Below are positions 11,186-22,439 of a DNA stretch of 64,000 nt, in pieces. Position numbers and translations under genes: made by a program. The stretch is from contig CP136064.1 of the NCBI GenBank assembly GCA_032622095.1, positions 251,660,484 through 251,724,483 of the forward strand, in the 5' to 3' direction. Numbering within the stretch: the stretch's first letter is position 1; every line of letters starts with the position of its first letter. Source of the stretch: Siphonodentalium dalli. Taxonomy: Eukaryota; Mollusca; Scaphopoda; Gadilida; Siphonodentaliidae. Under the pieces are notes generated by a model. The model had not been told where the DNA came from. It ran no database searches and saw only the letters and a list, made by a program, of their open reading frames with translations.

Positions 11186-12009
11186 TCACATGGCAGTTAT
11201 CGGGGTCGTTCGTATGCTTTCACATGGCAGTTATCGGGGTCGTTCGCACGCTTTCACATGGCAGTTATCGGGATCGTTCGTACGCTTTCACATGGCAGTT
11301 ATCGGGGTCGTTCGTATGCTTTCACATGACAGTAACTGTTATCAGGGTCGTTCGTACGCTTTCACATGGCAGTTATCGGGGTCGTTCGTACGCTTTCACA
11401 TGTCAGTTATCGGGGTCGTTCGTACGCGTTCACATGGCAGTTATCGGGGTCGTTCGTACGCTTTCATATGGCAGTTATCGGGGTCGTTCGTACGCTTTCA
11501 CATGGCAGTTATCGGGGTCGTTCGTATGCTTTCACATGACAGTAACTGTTATCGGGGTCGTTCGTAAGCTTTCACATGGCAGTTATCGGGTCGTTCGTAC
11601 GCTTTCACATGACAGTTATCGGGGTCGTTCTCACGTTTTCACATGGCAGTTATCGGGGTCGTTCAGACGCTTTCACATGGCAGTTATCGGCGTCGTTCGT
11701 ACGCTTTCACATGGCAGTTATCGGGGTCGTTCGTACGCTTTCACATGGCAGTTATCGGGGTCGTTCGCACGCTTTCACGTGGCAGTTATCGGGGTCGTTC
11801 GCACGCTTTCACATGACAGTTATCGAGATCGTTCGCACGCTTTCACATGGCAGTTATCGGGGTCGTTCGTATGCTTTCACATGAAAGTAACTGTTATCGG
11901 GGTCGTTCGTACGCTTTCACATGGCAGTTATCGGCGTCGTTCGTACGCTTTCACATGGCAGTTATCGGGGTCGTTCGGACGCGTCCACATGGCAGTTATC
12001 GGGGTCGCG
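11186..12009 (+). repeat. 34-bp tandem satellite, about 24 units
   Basis: The unit is of the form GTTATCGGGGTCGTTCGTAC then GCTTTCACATGGCA. Three units make 102 bases, so all three frames stay open and overlapping repetitive frames up to 300 codons appear. Some units carry the 6-8 base insertion ACAGTAACTG (about 11330, 11540 and 11890). The three insertion-bearing units are spaced by about 210 and 345 bp, a hint of higher-order copying. No start context, splice sites or codon bias suggest translation. Confidence 0.93.
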
Positions 12010-12228
12010 CGGTGTTTCATTCTATTTCTGCTAGATTGGTCTTCTGTCATTTGGATTTCCTGTTCTCGTTTTCGTTGGACGTTCATTGTATTGCAATTAC
12101 TGAAGCCCGTTCTCATCTTGTCTTGATTTCACATCACCCCATCTGAACTGTCTATTTTCACCCCCCCCCCGCGAAGTCCAAACATCATCTTATCCTAGTA
12201 CCACATTCTCCTCTACAACTACACTGAA

Positions 12229-13040
12229 ATGAATTTCTTCTTCGCGATAAGTAAGCTCTTCGGTAGAATTCGGTTTCCGCCAAACCCATTTTGCTTCAAT
12301 TCTATTCGCTCTGCGACAAGAACATTGTGTGATGGTTTGAACTCATGGTCTGCAACAAGATCGTGTGTGTATTTCTTCTCATTTAAATATCTGGCAATGG
12401 CTAGGTTAACGTGCCTTGTTCATACTCGGTTCCGTCAGATTTAGGAATGGCGAGAATAAATGATGATATGTAATTATCAAGTTCCCTGGTGGCAATTCGG
12501 TTACCATTCTCAGGTGTTCTTTGCGGATTAGGCGAAATAATCTGGAGACAGAGTCAGTTTTACGTGCAATATTCACATTTTTCATCTTCTGCTCAAAATC
12601 TTCCATTTTTTTTGTCCGAAACATCACGCGGAAAGTGGGAGCATTCCCATTGACAATAACAGTCCTCTGTGAATGTGAGCTTTCACCCACATTTCTCAGA
12701 GTTTTACTGCCACGCTCACACTGCCCATAGCAATGTTAGTGTCTTGACTTTCAGCATGAATTGGAATGTTAATGTTAGTACCAGTATCAACTGTCATTTG
12801 CATTAATTGGTATGCTAAAAGCAGGAGTAATATTTGCATTCTTTTACATAATTGTCTTGGTCAAATCTATCCAAACCCATATCATCATCACTCACAGCGG
12901 CGATAGTCCCTACACCAGCACTAGGGTTACCACCTGTCAAATTCAGATTAAAGTCATTTGGGCATATAATCCAGTTACCTCAAGCACATTTGGGGAAGCC
13001 ATGTCAATATCAAAATATCTCAGAAACAATTGATCAATGA
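12229..13040 (-). pseudogene. Decayed coding region, family unknown
   Basis: Minus-strand frames run in sequence. An acidic N-terminal-like piece near 13040-12850 (FDIDMASPNVLEV, then after a frameshift SDDDMGLDRFDQDNYVKE) is followed by an 86-codon piece (12690-12406, with TFRVMFRTKKMEDFEQKM and VTELPPGNLI). A further piece near 12400-12230 holds RYLNEKKYTHDLVADHEF and GGNRILPKSLL. The order and shared composition suggest one protein broken by frameshifts. It may be the N-terminal protein of a transposable element; I do not recognise the family. Confidence 0.35.
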
Positions 13041-13509
13041 AAAATTCATCAATTGTTGCATGTATTTCGTTTAAATTTCACTTAACAATTACGATTTTAT
13101 TTTATTTATTTTGGCGCTAGCAAACGAAACATAAACAAATCCAGAACGTAAATGGAACGCGCGTAAAATATATCAGTTGCGCATGCGCGTAACAATTTTA
13201 AGCATCCCGATATACACATTATCAGAATCGAATGCACATACCAGTTAGCGATATTTTTAGATAGAACATATGTCCGTCAGTATACCAGTCTCGTTCTAGT
13301 TTCAGAGTAACATGTTACATAATCGGAAAACCACCCTGTGGATTCCGATGCTCCGGAAAAAAAATCACCAGAAATACCGCATTTAACGATAAAAACCACC
13401 GTCATATGATAAAGATGAAATGATCGATTTTAATTCACATACTATTGAAATATCCTGGACAGATCTTGATACACCATATTTCACACTGGAGTACACTTCA
13501 TATATCGTC

Positions 13510-13925
13510 GAATTAGTTTCCAGGGCCAGGAACGTACGTCACTAATCAAGTCTGTAACCCAAAGCGGTTTTTAAAACTTGTTTAAAACATATAAAACGTT
13601 TGTGCTACGGGATCACCTGGTACATGAGCTGTGGAAATTCACAATGCAGATTCAGAAATCAGCAACCGTTATAAATACATATTTATAACTGAAAATTATG
13701 CTGAAAATAAATAACGATTTGATGTCTGAGGCAACGGTTTAGAGATTACATTAGTGACGTAGGTTCCTGAATGTCTGAAGCGACGGTTTAGAGATTACAT
13801 TAGTGACGTAGGTTTCTGAATGTGTGAAGTGACGGTTTATAGATTACATTAGTGGCATAGATTCCTGGTCCTGAACGTCTGAAGCGACGGTTTAGTGAGA
13901 TTACTACAGTGACTTAGGTTCCTGT
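13510..13925. repeat. ~50-bp tandem repeats with an inverted partner
   Basis: Four degenerate units at 13720-13925 share GTCTGAAGCGACGGTTTAGA, then GATTACATTAGTGACGTAGG and TTCCTG. A mirrored partial unit (CCAGGAACGTACGTCACTAA) lies at 13526-13546, so the block is framed by an inverted copy. Non-coding. Confidence 0.8.
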
Positions 13926-14029
13926 CCCTAGTTTCAGATGGTGATACAACACATGCTTGGAAAAATTGCAAACATAACAATGTCAACATTCGTACATATT
14001 TCCAATTGTTAATGCGCAAAACAATATTC

Positions 14030-14495
14030 TATAGGTCACAGTGAAGTAATTCGATTGGTAGCGCCCTCCAACGGATTTTGAACCAAGATGCAGGAGAGAA
14101 TTAAACAAATTCTGGGCTCTGGTTGGTTAATAGTAGTTTCAATATTTAAACATATAAAATACATGCAATCACTCCTCTTGAAATTTCAGACTCCAAACAA
14201 AACATTGGCACATTGTAAAGCACGTGGTTCCTAGATTGAATTTTTTTGGTGTGAGGTAAAACATGTCAATATTTTTTTCATGCAATTCTGACTCTAGATT
14301 ATAAATCCCAAATTTAAAGCTATATTCCATGCCTGGCGATATGATTTTTTTCATGCAGAAATTTTGCGCAGATGCTAATCCTGGTGACCATGTACTCATT
14401 TATCACAATTCATGGATAGTCAGGGCTGCAGGCCAGTATATGTTAACACTGAGGCCTATGGGGAAATAAGAACTTCACTTTAACCTAAAGCACAA
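14030..14495 (+). repeat. ~466-bp direct repeat, left copy (family F)
   Basis: This matches 15175-15640 closely, starting near TCACAGTGAAGTAATTCGAT and ending near CACTTTAACCT. Differences are scattered substitutions and one-base indels. The ends lack TG...CA, and the 680-bp spacer has no gag, pol or primer-binding features, so LTRs are not supported. A third, more diverged relative of its right half lies at 54835-55100. Confidence 0.82.
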
Positions 14496-15174
14496 AAATT
14501 ATCATTTTTCTCATTTGGGTCCAGTGGTGGGTTTCCTATCAATATTGACCAACAGACAATTCTGGAACTTGTAGCACGTGGCATGTTATACTATTTTAGT
14601 CGGTGGTAATCAATGAGAAGCCAATATTAACCCATCTGGGGCAATTTTTGCTTCCAATTTTCACCTCGAAAATCTCCTTTTTTGTCCGTTATGAGCCATA
14701 TGTGTACCTTTAATGAATGTCATGGTAACTATTCACGCGCTGAACATCGAGGGTCAGTACAAAACTGAAATAAAGGCTTTTCGACGAGCCATAAGAGCAA
14801 ACTACATCGCTATCTGTGGCAGGCCTCTAAAATTTTATATAAAACATGACCAGTGCAGGGTTAAATGGCAGCCAATTGGTCTGCTTGAGGTGGCTTGTCG
14901 TTGGCGACAAAAAAGTGCAATACAGTGGTGTGTTTGAGTGATGTGGCTGTTTCTATGCACATACATATAGGCACAAAATAATTCTGCTGCACTCAAAACT
15001 TCAGTTTTATGCCAAAATTTCGTTTACCTGAACTCAGAATTGGTCAAGTGCGCCCAATTCAAGCTCCAGCGTAGCCATGTTTATCAATATACAATTTATA
15101 CAAGCGAACCAATGCGAAGAGTCCAGGGACCGATTTGTGTCATTTTCAGATGGCATGTCATTGACACAGTTGTC
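14496..15174. other. Spacer between the two family F copies
   Basis: Contains an open frame at 14713-14937 with no recognised motif. AT-rich and otherwise plain. It may be the unique part of a larger tandem duplication unit of about 1146 bp. Confidence 0.4.
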
Positions 15175-15640
15175 ACTTTAGGCTACAGTGATGTAATTCG
15201 ATTGGTAGCGCCCTCCAACGGATTTTGGATCAAGATGCAAGAGAGAATTAAACAAATTCTGGGCTCTGGTTGGTTAATAGTAGTTTCGATATTTAAACAT
15301 ATAAAATACATGCAATCACTCCTCTTGAAATTTCAGACGCTAAACAAAACATTGGCACATTGTAAAGTACGTGGTTCCTAGATTGAATGTTTTTGGTGTG
15401 AGGTAAAAAATGTCAATATTTTTTTCATGCAATTCTGACTCTAGATTATAAATCCCAAATTTAAAGGTATAATCCATGCTTGGCGATATGATTTTTTTCA
15501 TGCAGAAACTTTGCGCAGATGCCAATCCTGGTGATCATGTACTCATTTATCACAATTCATGGATAGTCAGGGCTGCAGGCCGTTATATGTTAACACTGAG
15601 GCCTATGGGAAATAATTACTTCACTGTAACCTATATATTA
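15175..15640 (+). repeat. ~466-bp direct repeat, right copy (family F)
   Basis: The partner of 14030-14495, offset by 1146 bp, with the same order of landmark words (AGCGCCCTCCAACGGATTTT, then TCAGGGCTGCAGGCC and ACACTGAGGCCTATGGG). Open frames crossing it on both strands are duplicated in the left copy and are not genes. Confidence 0.82.
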
Positions 15641-15811
15641 CACGAGAGATGGAATTTGGTTGCTTCAGCTTAGTTCCTTCGGGACTGCTGATAATAATAC
15701 ACGTAATATGCGATTATTCTCTGTTCAAAGAAGACATTGAGAAATTCAAATAGAAGATAGACAAAAGGTCGAGAATGTTGCAGTATATGTACAATATATG
15801 CACGAACTTCC

Positions 15812-16110
15812 CATAATCATCATCATCATCATAATCATCGCCCTCCTCCTCGTCTTTGTCGTCGACACCATCACCATCGTCTTAATCTTCATCGGCATCG
15901 TCATCGTAACCAGAGTGGTAAAACGAGGCATCATCGTCATCATCATCATCATCATCATCATCATCAACACCATCATCAACAACATCATCAACAACAACAA
16001 CAACAACAATAGCAACAACAATAACAACTACAACAGTAACAACAACATTAGCAACAATAACAACATCAAAATCAACAACAACTACTACTACAAAAAATCA
16101 GCAAACTATG
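15812..16110. repeat. (CAT)n / (CAA)n trinucleotide microsatellite
   Basis: Runs of CAT/ATC followed by CAA/AAC triplets with CGT interruptions. The Ile/Asn-rich frame on + and the Met/Leu-rich frame on - are artefacts of the triplet repeat. Confidence 0.93.
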
Positions 16111-16350
16111 CAATAGTGTTTATCTAAGGATTATCAAGTATAGTCAAACTCGTCATTATGGCAATATTATCATCATCAAAAATTTACAAAATCTAGCATA
16201 CAATGACCTGGCGAATTGAACTACGCTGAATGGCCTGGTAACCATAAAAGTACAATGTACAATTAGGAATTACGGATCTCTTCGCAATTACTAATGCTGT
16301 ATTTATTCTTTGAGCTTTCCTTGTGTCATGGATATGGAACTCGTTGTTAG

Positions 16351-16617
16351 CCCTACAGTGACTGGAGCTTCCTGACAGTTTTAGAAAACCCTGTGCCAAT
16401 GCCTTCTCTAATATATGCGAGTCTCCCATAGGGAGCCTCGTATACATGTATATAATAGACTGCACTGGCCTACTAGGTCAAGGTAAATAACGTTAGGCCA
16501 ATGTATCTCTTATATATGCGAGGCTCCCTATGTGGGATCGAGACTCGATATATAAGAGAATGCATTGACACAGTTTTTTTTCTCGAAAAATGTCATGAAG
16601 TTCCAGTCATGGAGGGG
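16351..16617. mobile_element. TTAA element with decayed palindromes, distinct ends
   Basis: The right end on the minus strand reads CCCCTCCATGACTGGAACTT and is flanked by TTAA (16618-16621). The left end is CCCTACAGTGACTGGAGCTT after TTAG (16347-16350, TTAA with one change). The inverted ends extend about 40 bp. Two degraded ~69-bp palindromes (16390-16468 and 16497-16572) match those in the CCCTTTACCC elements. Confidence 0.75.
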
Positions 16618-16684
16618 TTAACCGTGATTTGTCAGGTAATCGTTATCATGCCAATGTTCGATGATTGACCCGTTTCCGTCCTAG

Positions 16685-16814
16685 ACTTTCCGGAATGTCA
16701 AAGATATACCAGCATTGGCCTCAGACAGCTTTCAGTGACCACTGAACAGGAAGTCATTCATACAGAAGGCCGTTTCGTGCAGGACATAGTAATATCTGAT
16801 ATCGACGCCTCAGG
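16685..16814 (+). CDS. Candidate internal exon, unrecognised product
   Basis: A 130-bp open block between a strong pyrimidine-rich acceptor (CCCGTTTCCGTCCTAG, 16669-16684) and a donor GTACGT at 16815. In the open frame it encodes FPECQRYTSIGLRQLSVTTE then QEVIHTEGRFVQDIVISDID. Composition is protein-like and not repetitive, but I recognise no family and no neighbouring exon. It would need an exon on each side, since both borders split codons. Confidence 0.35.
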
Positions 16815-16824
16815 GTACGTTTTC

Positions 16825-17890
16825 ACATTCATTTCCTTTGTAACTCATGTCCTTTGTCACGCATTTCCTTTGGAATAAGTTCTGCTATTTGTATTTATTT
16901 ATATATAGAGTTAGTATTTTTTTAAATTGTTTTATTGTCAAGCGAGAATACGGAGATGTGTATCTATATATATATGCAAACAACGATGCATTGACATAAA
17001 ATATGATATAGAATGATAAATAAAAGTTCATGGGAGAAATATCAGATTGTCGTCATTTGTTTTAGGCCTCTTGAGAATGTAACATTATCTAAAAGAAATC
17101 ACAGGTATTTGGAACAAAAGACCCCTCCAACCTAATATATATATATATATATAATATATATATATATTTCTTTGGGGTGGTGGGGTCTATTGTGACAAAT
17201 ACATGTGAAAGAAATAGGATACGTTCTTCTTTACCATTTGTTTCAATAAGTATTGTGCTTATAAATTGTCTCGTATTGCTTGAAGGGAAATAATAGAAAA
17301 TGACCTCTACCATTATCTTAGTTCAATATGTAGCACGTACATGGGGCTTAGTTTTGTGTTGAAACCATTCCTTTATAAAAGAACATGAAATTGGATTAAA
17401 ACAATTAGGGATGTCGTGATGTTTTGGGGGTAGATAGGTAGACAACAAGCATAGTCTTTATTTTTGTAATTTTAAAATTACATACGTAAAGTAATAGTAA
17501 TGCAGTACTTTTGAAAGTAATGGTAATTTTAATGGTAATGTATTACTTGTCATTTTAAAGGTATTCAATCCGATTCGATGGTCTCCATATCATTAAATTC
17601 CAAAAACAAAAACATTTTTTGAAATGCCGCTTCAGTTATCAGAATCGATTAAGTGCTAAAAAATAATGCTAACAATAGTCAACTATTGTATAAAATTGCC
17701 CAAAACCTGTTATTTATCAACATTTTGTTCAACGAAATTTGACCTGTTCGTCAAATATTTAACACAAAAAAGCCACGTGATTTTAGAGTTATCCATCATC
17801 ATCCGCCATGGCCCGAGGGCGTCTTCTCGTCGACTTTTTACTGGGCCACTAAAAAATTATCGGTGAAGGAAAACAATAGATTTCAATCGA
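16825..17890. other. Intergenic, with (AT)n at 17134-17168
   Basis: AT-rich, including a short TA dinucleotide run at 17134-17168 and a GTAATGGTAATTTTAATGG quasi-repeat near 17510-17545. No gene is supported. Confidence 0.45.
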
Positions 17891-17904
17891 CATCTAAGCT
17901 GATC

Positions 17905-17970
17905 ACACTGAGCTTTGATGGGTGGGTTCCTCGACTCGAATCAAATATTTTTTACCCCGGGGCCAAGGAA
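17905..17970 (+). repeat. Short dispersed repeat, partner of 4780-4880
   Basis: Shares GAGCTTTGA, then TGGGTGGGTTCCTCGACTC and a T-run with CCCC with the segment at 4812-4866. Its full length is unknown. Confidence 0.6.
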
Positions 17971-18422
17971 ATAATTATTTGCGAGCGTTAATTCGGATTA
18001 TGCATCTTTAAACGTAATGGTAATTCTAAGGCAGAAAATGGTAAGTAATGGCAGTGTTTATGCTTTTGCAAAGTATTGAACTCACCCCCGGCCTGAGACA
18101 ACTGACATAAACGCAAATCATGCCTTGTAATATAAGTAAGGTAATAGGACCAAACGAAATTAAACGAGTTTTAATTATTCATATTTAATACACCCGAGAC
18201 ATGACCCCACACATAAACAATTCTAGGGATGGTGTGCAGCCTCCCATGGGTCCAACAATGTCACGATGAATGATGCGTAAACTGATATGTCATTTCTGAT
18301 ATAAGAATATAGAGTTAATGAAGCGACCATGTCATGTGTCGGGATATATTTGCTTTAGATGGCGTTTCTCTGTCATTTATTTGAAGCTCCATTTGTGATT
18401 TGAATCTAGATCGTGCCATTAA

Positions 18423-18812
18423 CCCTTTACCCAACAAACCGGCCAAAACCGGCCAAATAAAGCTTCAACAGCCTAAAATATCTTCGGTCTGTCTCAATAG
18501 AACCATACAAATATGGATATCATTGGAACCGGCTCCTTGACCACATTGTGATAGTTACAGTTATGCCCTCTGCCAATGCATTCTCTTATATATGCGAGTC
18601 GACCATAGGTCGCCTCGCATATATAAGAGAATGCATTGGCCTAAAAAAAAAAAAAATCACACTTTTTACCATTTTTTCTTACATTATTTAACAATTTTAT
18701 AATTTTTAATGTGTTAAGCCAATGCATTCTCTTATATATGCGAGGCGACCTATGGTCGACTCGCATATATAAGAGAATGCATTGGCACAGGGCCCTTCTG
18801 TTGGGTAAAGGG
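18423..18812 (+). mobile_element. Palindrome-carrying piggyBac-like MITE, copy 2
   Basis: 390 bp between TTAA 18419-18422 and 18813-18816, with ends CCCTTTACCCAACA and TGTTGGGTAAAGGG. The two ~69-bp palindromes lie at 18571-18639 and 18718-18786. It matches copy 1 closely along its length, with poly-A and T tract length differences between the palindromes. Confidence 0.9.
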
Positions 18813-18845
18813 TTAACATCTCTACTCCAGCTAGGCTCGTGGTGA

Positions 18846-19760
18846 TCACATTCCACTAGTACAAAACTTGGGAAATTTGTTTATGTTCTGACCCTTTCTG
18901 ACAGGGAACTTTATTATAAAATTTAACAAACAAGGCAGGGAATATATTTGTTCGTTAATACTTAATCCCCAATAATCTGCATCACAGTAGGGGGTCCCAA
19001 CTCGAGATTGGATGCCTTTATGTGACTTCAGTGAACCGATATCACAAAAAAACATTGAATTATTTGTCCCGGTGAAATTCAACGATTGTACACTCTTAGA
19101 ACAAATGTGTATAAATACTACACACAATGTGTTACATTTGATGTTAAACAAAATTGTGTAGAAATGACACATGACATATAATTATTAAATGTGTCGGTGG
19201 AATATCATCAATGTTGAATATGATTGAATATGTGAGTGTATCATAGTTATTAGATGAAATGTGTTCTATTGGAGACACAAAACTCGTAAAGGTTACCACA
19301 GAACAAACAATTGGCAGCAGCTTTAAACTTTGTTATACACTATGTTTGTGTAAAAACTGAACAACACATAATTGTGTAGCTCAAAGTTTTAAAGCAGCTG
19401 CCAATTTTTTATTATGGCAGCTTTTACGAGGTTTATGTCTCAAATAGAACATATCTCATCTATTAAATATAATATACTCACATATTCACTCATATTCAAT
19501 GTTGAGAAAATTCCACCGACACATTTATGTCATGTTGCATTTCTACACAATTTTGTTTAAGATCAAATGTAACACATATTGTGTAGTTTTTATACACATT
19601 TGTTCTAAGAGTGTAAGCGTAATCGCCCACAAAGACACTTAAATCATACAATTTCGAGTTGGGACGTTCACCAATACAGTGAAATACATTATTAAGAAAC
19701 ATGTATTAACTAAGAAATATATTACGATGTCGGAGTCAATGATGGAAATATGTAGGTGCA
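18846..19760 (+). repeat. Dispersed repeat family D, copy holding a nested MITE
   Basis: D sequence at 18846-19090 and 19614-19760 is interrupted by the fold-back at 19091-19613. Without the insert it follows the same order as 32580-32900: GTTCTGACC, GGGAACTTTAT, AACAAACAA, CGAGATT, the ACGATTGTAAGCG site, then ATTAAGAAACATGTATTAAC. Coding capacity is not evident. Confidence 0.75.
19091..19613. mobile_element. 523-bp TA-flanked fold-back MITE
   Basis: The two arms mirror each other over about 250 bp, starting CACTCTTAGAACAAATGTGT at both ends. Flanking dinucleotides are TA (19089-19090 and 19614-19615). The paralogous D copy has the undisturbed site ACGATTGTAAGCG at 32811-32823, which fixes the borders and supports TA duplication, as in Tc1/mariner-type insertion. 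Non-coding. Confidence 0.88.
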
Positions 19761-20236
19761 CCAAATTATAGTCATCTCCATTATACATGGAATCTAATGG
19801 AATCTTTTGAACCATGGATGGGAGGGGCACCAACATTGTCAACAAACTTTCTTCGCCGATTCTCGCCAATCTTATATTATAGCAATCCATGATAAATAGG
19901 GGATCCAATGGTGTAGATTAAGGCTGTAAAAGTGATGTCGTTTAGTTAGAGCATGGGATGGGAAAGGGCACGGACATTGATACAAAAAAACTTTTGCGCC
20001 GTTTTCCACAAAACTTATATTGATACATGACATAGTAATCTCAACGATGCGAGGATTCCAAGAGTGTGATCAAAATATGCTAATGTGGTGCCATTCGAGT
20101 CATGGATGCGCACCAAAATTCATAAAAACAATGTCACTACTTTCCTCCATTGTTAGATATGGTCATCTCCGTAATACAAGGCATATTGTGGTGTGGTATA
20201 AAGAGCCAAAATTACGAATGTTTTGTCGCCAATTAA

Positions 20237-20758
20237 AGATACTGGCGGCGTTGGCGGTCGGTATGCTGTTAAAATATTCACCTCCGTCAAAAACCGCCAT
20301 AAACAGAAAGAATAGTAAAATATAGACATACCTTGTTATTATACAAATAAGAAATATGGCATAAACAGTATGATATTGTCAAATGTTTTTCCTTTGTTAT
20401 GTAAACAAAAGCAAAACACGTTACAGAACCTGGCTTTTGTTTAGATCCGGATATGGTAGACATAAAGAGCGTTATTTGTTACTGTTTTCCTGATATGGAA
20501 ATAATGAAGAGCGTTAATATAATTTGTGTGTGATTAACCAATAGAATTTTGCTGTGTTATGGAAACAGATGCACAACTTCTGTAACACGAGCAGGCTCTT
20601 GTTTACGCGTACACCATCGTACGTCTTGGCGACAATATACTATTTACGCGCTGATTATGTTTGACATATGAACAAAACTATATATATTTTAATATTCCTT
20701 CTGTTGATGACGATTTGAACAAATATGAATATTTCTGCAACGAACGCCGCCCGTGCCT
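20237..20758 (+). mobile_element. Family A MITE, copy 3
   Basis: 522 bp between TTAA 20233-20236 and 20759-20762, opposite orientation to copies 1 and 2. The left end AGATACTGGCGGCGTT differs from the family by one base. The right end is AACGCCGCCCGTGCCT. Confidence 0.88.
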
Positions 20759-20764
20759 TTAAGT

Positions 20765-21710
20765 AATGATTTTCCAATTCGTTCTTAGAGTATTCTTAGC
20801 TGGAATAAATACTTCTGTTGCTCGGGATTCTTCACCCAGTTGTATTTAATTGCGCATTGAATAAGAATATTTCTGAAAACAAAAAATAGATTTAGTTACT
20901 ATAATTTGAATAGACGGTTTTATATTCTGTCCTTCCAAATCTATTTTGTGTACTGCAATCACGCATTTCGCGAACAGTGTTTTCTATATTGTTGCAATCT
21001 TCTTGTCTGTTTTCTCGGGTTCATTAGCAGAGCTTTCGGGCAAGTTTATCAAAAACAACATTTGTTACCATGATATTCATATCGATTTTGTTTCTGTGTA
21101 GAATGATCGCATTCTGTTTTTTAAATTTTCTCTCCTAGTTTCCGTGTCGACCATTTGTTCTGTCAGTATTTTGCTTTGTTTCTCTTCTATATTAATCACC
21201 CCGCGTGGGCCCGGGATAGAATGTGTCCACCGCCACAATATGAGGGGTAAGATTCCCAAATATGGCACCATATTTTCTGTGGGTGCGTCCTATGCACACC
21301 TACCCCATTTTCGAAAAAGAAAATAGACAGAAAATTAAAATTGTCTATTCACAAGCATCAAACCATTTCTGCAGACTTCCAGGGAAGGCATTTTTGTCAA
21401 CCTGCAAATATGATCATACACAAACATACACTGATGTGATCAATTTCGTCCATGTTGAAAGAAGAAATTATCAATGTTGAAGGTCTGGTGGAATTGGTAC
21501 AGTTGACAGGTTAGCTATGGGGAACAGCCATAAAATTCTGATAAAGTTTCTTGGCCTACCAAGAAAATCAGATGGTATAAACACAACCATCTGTTTCTAC
21601 CCCTGCTGTGTATTCTAAAAACGAACGGACAAACCGAAGCATGTAAAGCACTTTTATACCTCATTCCAAATTACGTAGACACAATTTGAAAGATCGAATG
21701 AGCCACATCC
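20765..21710. other. Intergenic, nothing firm
   Basis: An open minus-strand frame at 21271-21077 contains PRGVINIEEKQSKILTEQMV. It could be a decayed coding piece, but no family is recognised and no splice borders are convincing. Confidence 0.35.
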
Positions 21711-21712
21711 CT

Positions 21713-21845
21713 TTAATGATCTGAGAACTTTTTGTACATACATTGTAGATATCGATCGATCGCGTTTTGAGATTCAGACATTGATGCCATATTAGCCTTT
21801 CCATATGTCTGTTTTTACGGAAGAGATTCATATCAGTAATCTTAA
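21713..21845 (+). repeat. 133-bp direct repeat, left unit
   Basis: The unit begins TTAATGATCTGAGA and ends CAGTAATCTTAA. It recurs at 22304-22436 at the same length, on the far side of the MITE. It contains GATATCGATCGATCGCG and GTCTGTTTTTACGGAAGAG. Confidence 0.88.
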
Positions 21846-22303
21846 CCCTTTACCCAACAGAACGGCCCTGTGCCAATGCATTCTCTTATATATGCGAGTC
21901 GACCATAGGTCGCCTCGCATATATAAGAGAATGCATTGGCTTAACACATATTAAAAATGATAAAATTGTCAAAGAATGTAGAAAAATATTATAAAAATTG
22001 TTAAAAAATGTAAGAAAACATTATAAAATTGTTAAAGAATGTAAGAAAAAATGGTAAAAAGTGTTAAAAAATGAATTTTGTTTAGGCCAATGCATTCTCT
22101 TATATATGCGAGGCGACCTATGGTCGACTCGCATATATAAGAGAATGCGTTGGCACATGGCATAACTGTAACCATCACAATGTGGTCAATGATCCGGTTC
22201 TAATGATATCCATATTTGTATGGTGTTATTGAGACAGACCGAAGATATTTGAGGCTGTTGAAGCTTTATTTGGGCGTTTTTGGCCGTTTTGTTAGGTAAA
22301 GGG
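21846..22303 (-). mobile_element. Palindrome-carrying piggyBac-like MITE, copy 3
   Basis: 458 bp between TTAA 21842-21845 and 22304-22307, in reverse orientation. The ends are CCCTTTACCCAACAG and GTTAGGTAAAGGG. The palindromes are at 21872-21939 and 22085-22153. The spacer between them is longer than in other copies because a GTTAAAGAATGTAAGAAAA word is repeated about three times. Confidence 0.9.
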
Positions 22304-22436
22304 TTAATGATTTGAGAGCGTTTTGTACATACGTTGTAGATATCGATCGATCGCGTTTTGAGATTCAGACATTGATGCCATATTAGCCTTTCCATATGTC
22401 TGTTTTTACGGAAGAGATTCATATCAGTAATCTTAA
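22304..22436 (+). repeat. 133-bp direct repeat, right unit
   Basis: Near-identical to 21713-21845, with a few substitutions (TGATTTGAGAGCGTTTTG). The TTAA at each unit border is also the MITE target site, so the MITE lies exactly at the junction of two tandem units. Confidence 0.88.
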
Positions 22437-22439
22437 TGA

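Noticed and set aside
11224-12126. Three-hundred-codon open frame with a MAVIGVVRTLSHGSYRG repeat
   Set aside because: It is produced by the 34-bp satellite, which leaves all three frames open. The same peptide appears shifted in the other frames, and there is no start or splice context.
14030-15640. LTR retrotransposon with two ~466-bp LTRs
   Set aside because: There is no TG...CA border, no primer-binding or polypurine site and no gag or pol remnant. The 680-bp spacer is too short, and a third relative elsewhere matches only half of the repeat.
15746-16127. Met/Leu-rich and Ile/Asn-rich frames
   Set aside because: These are translations of the CAT and CAA triplet repeats.
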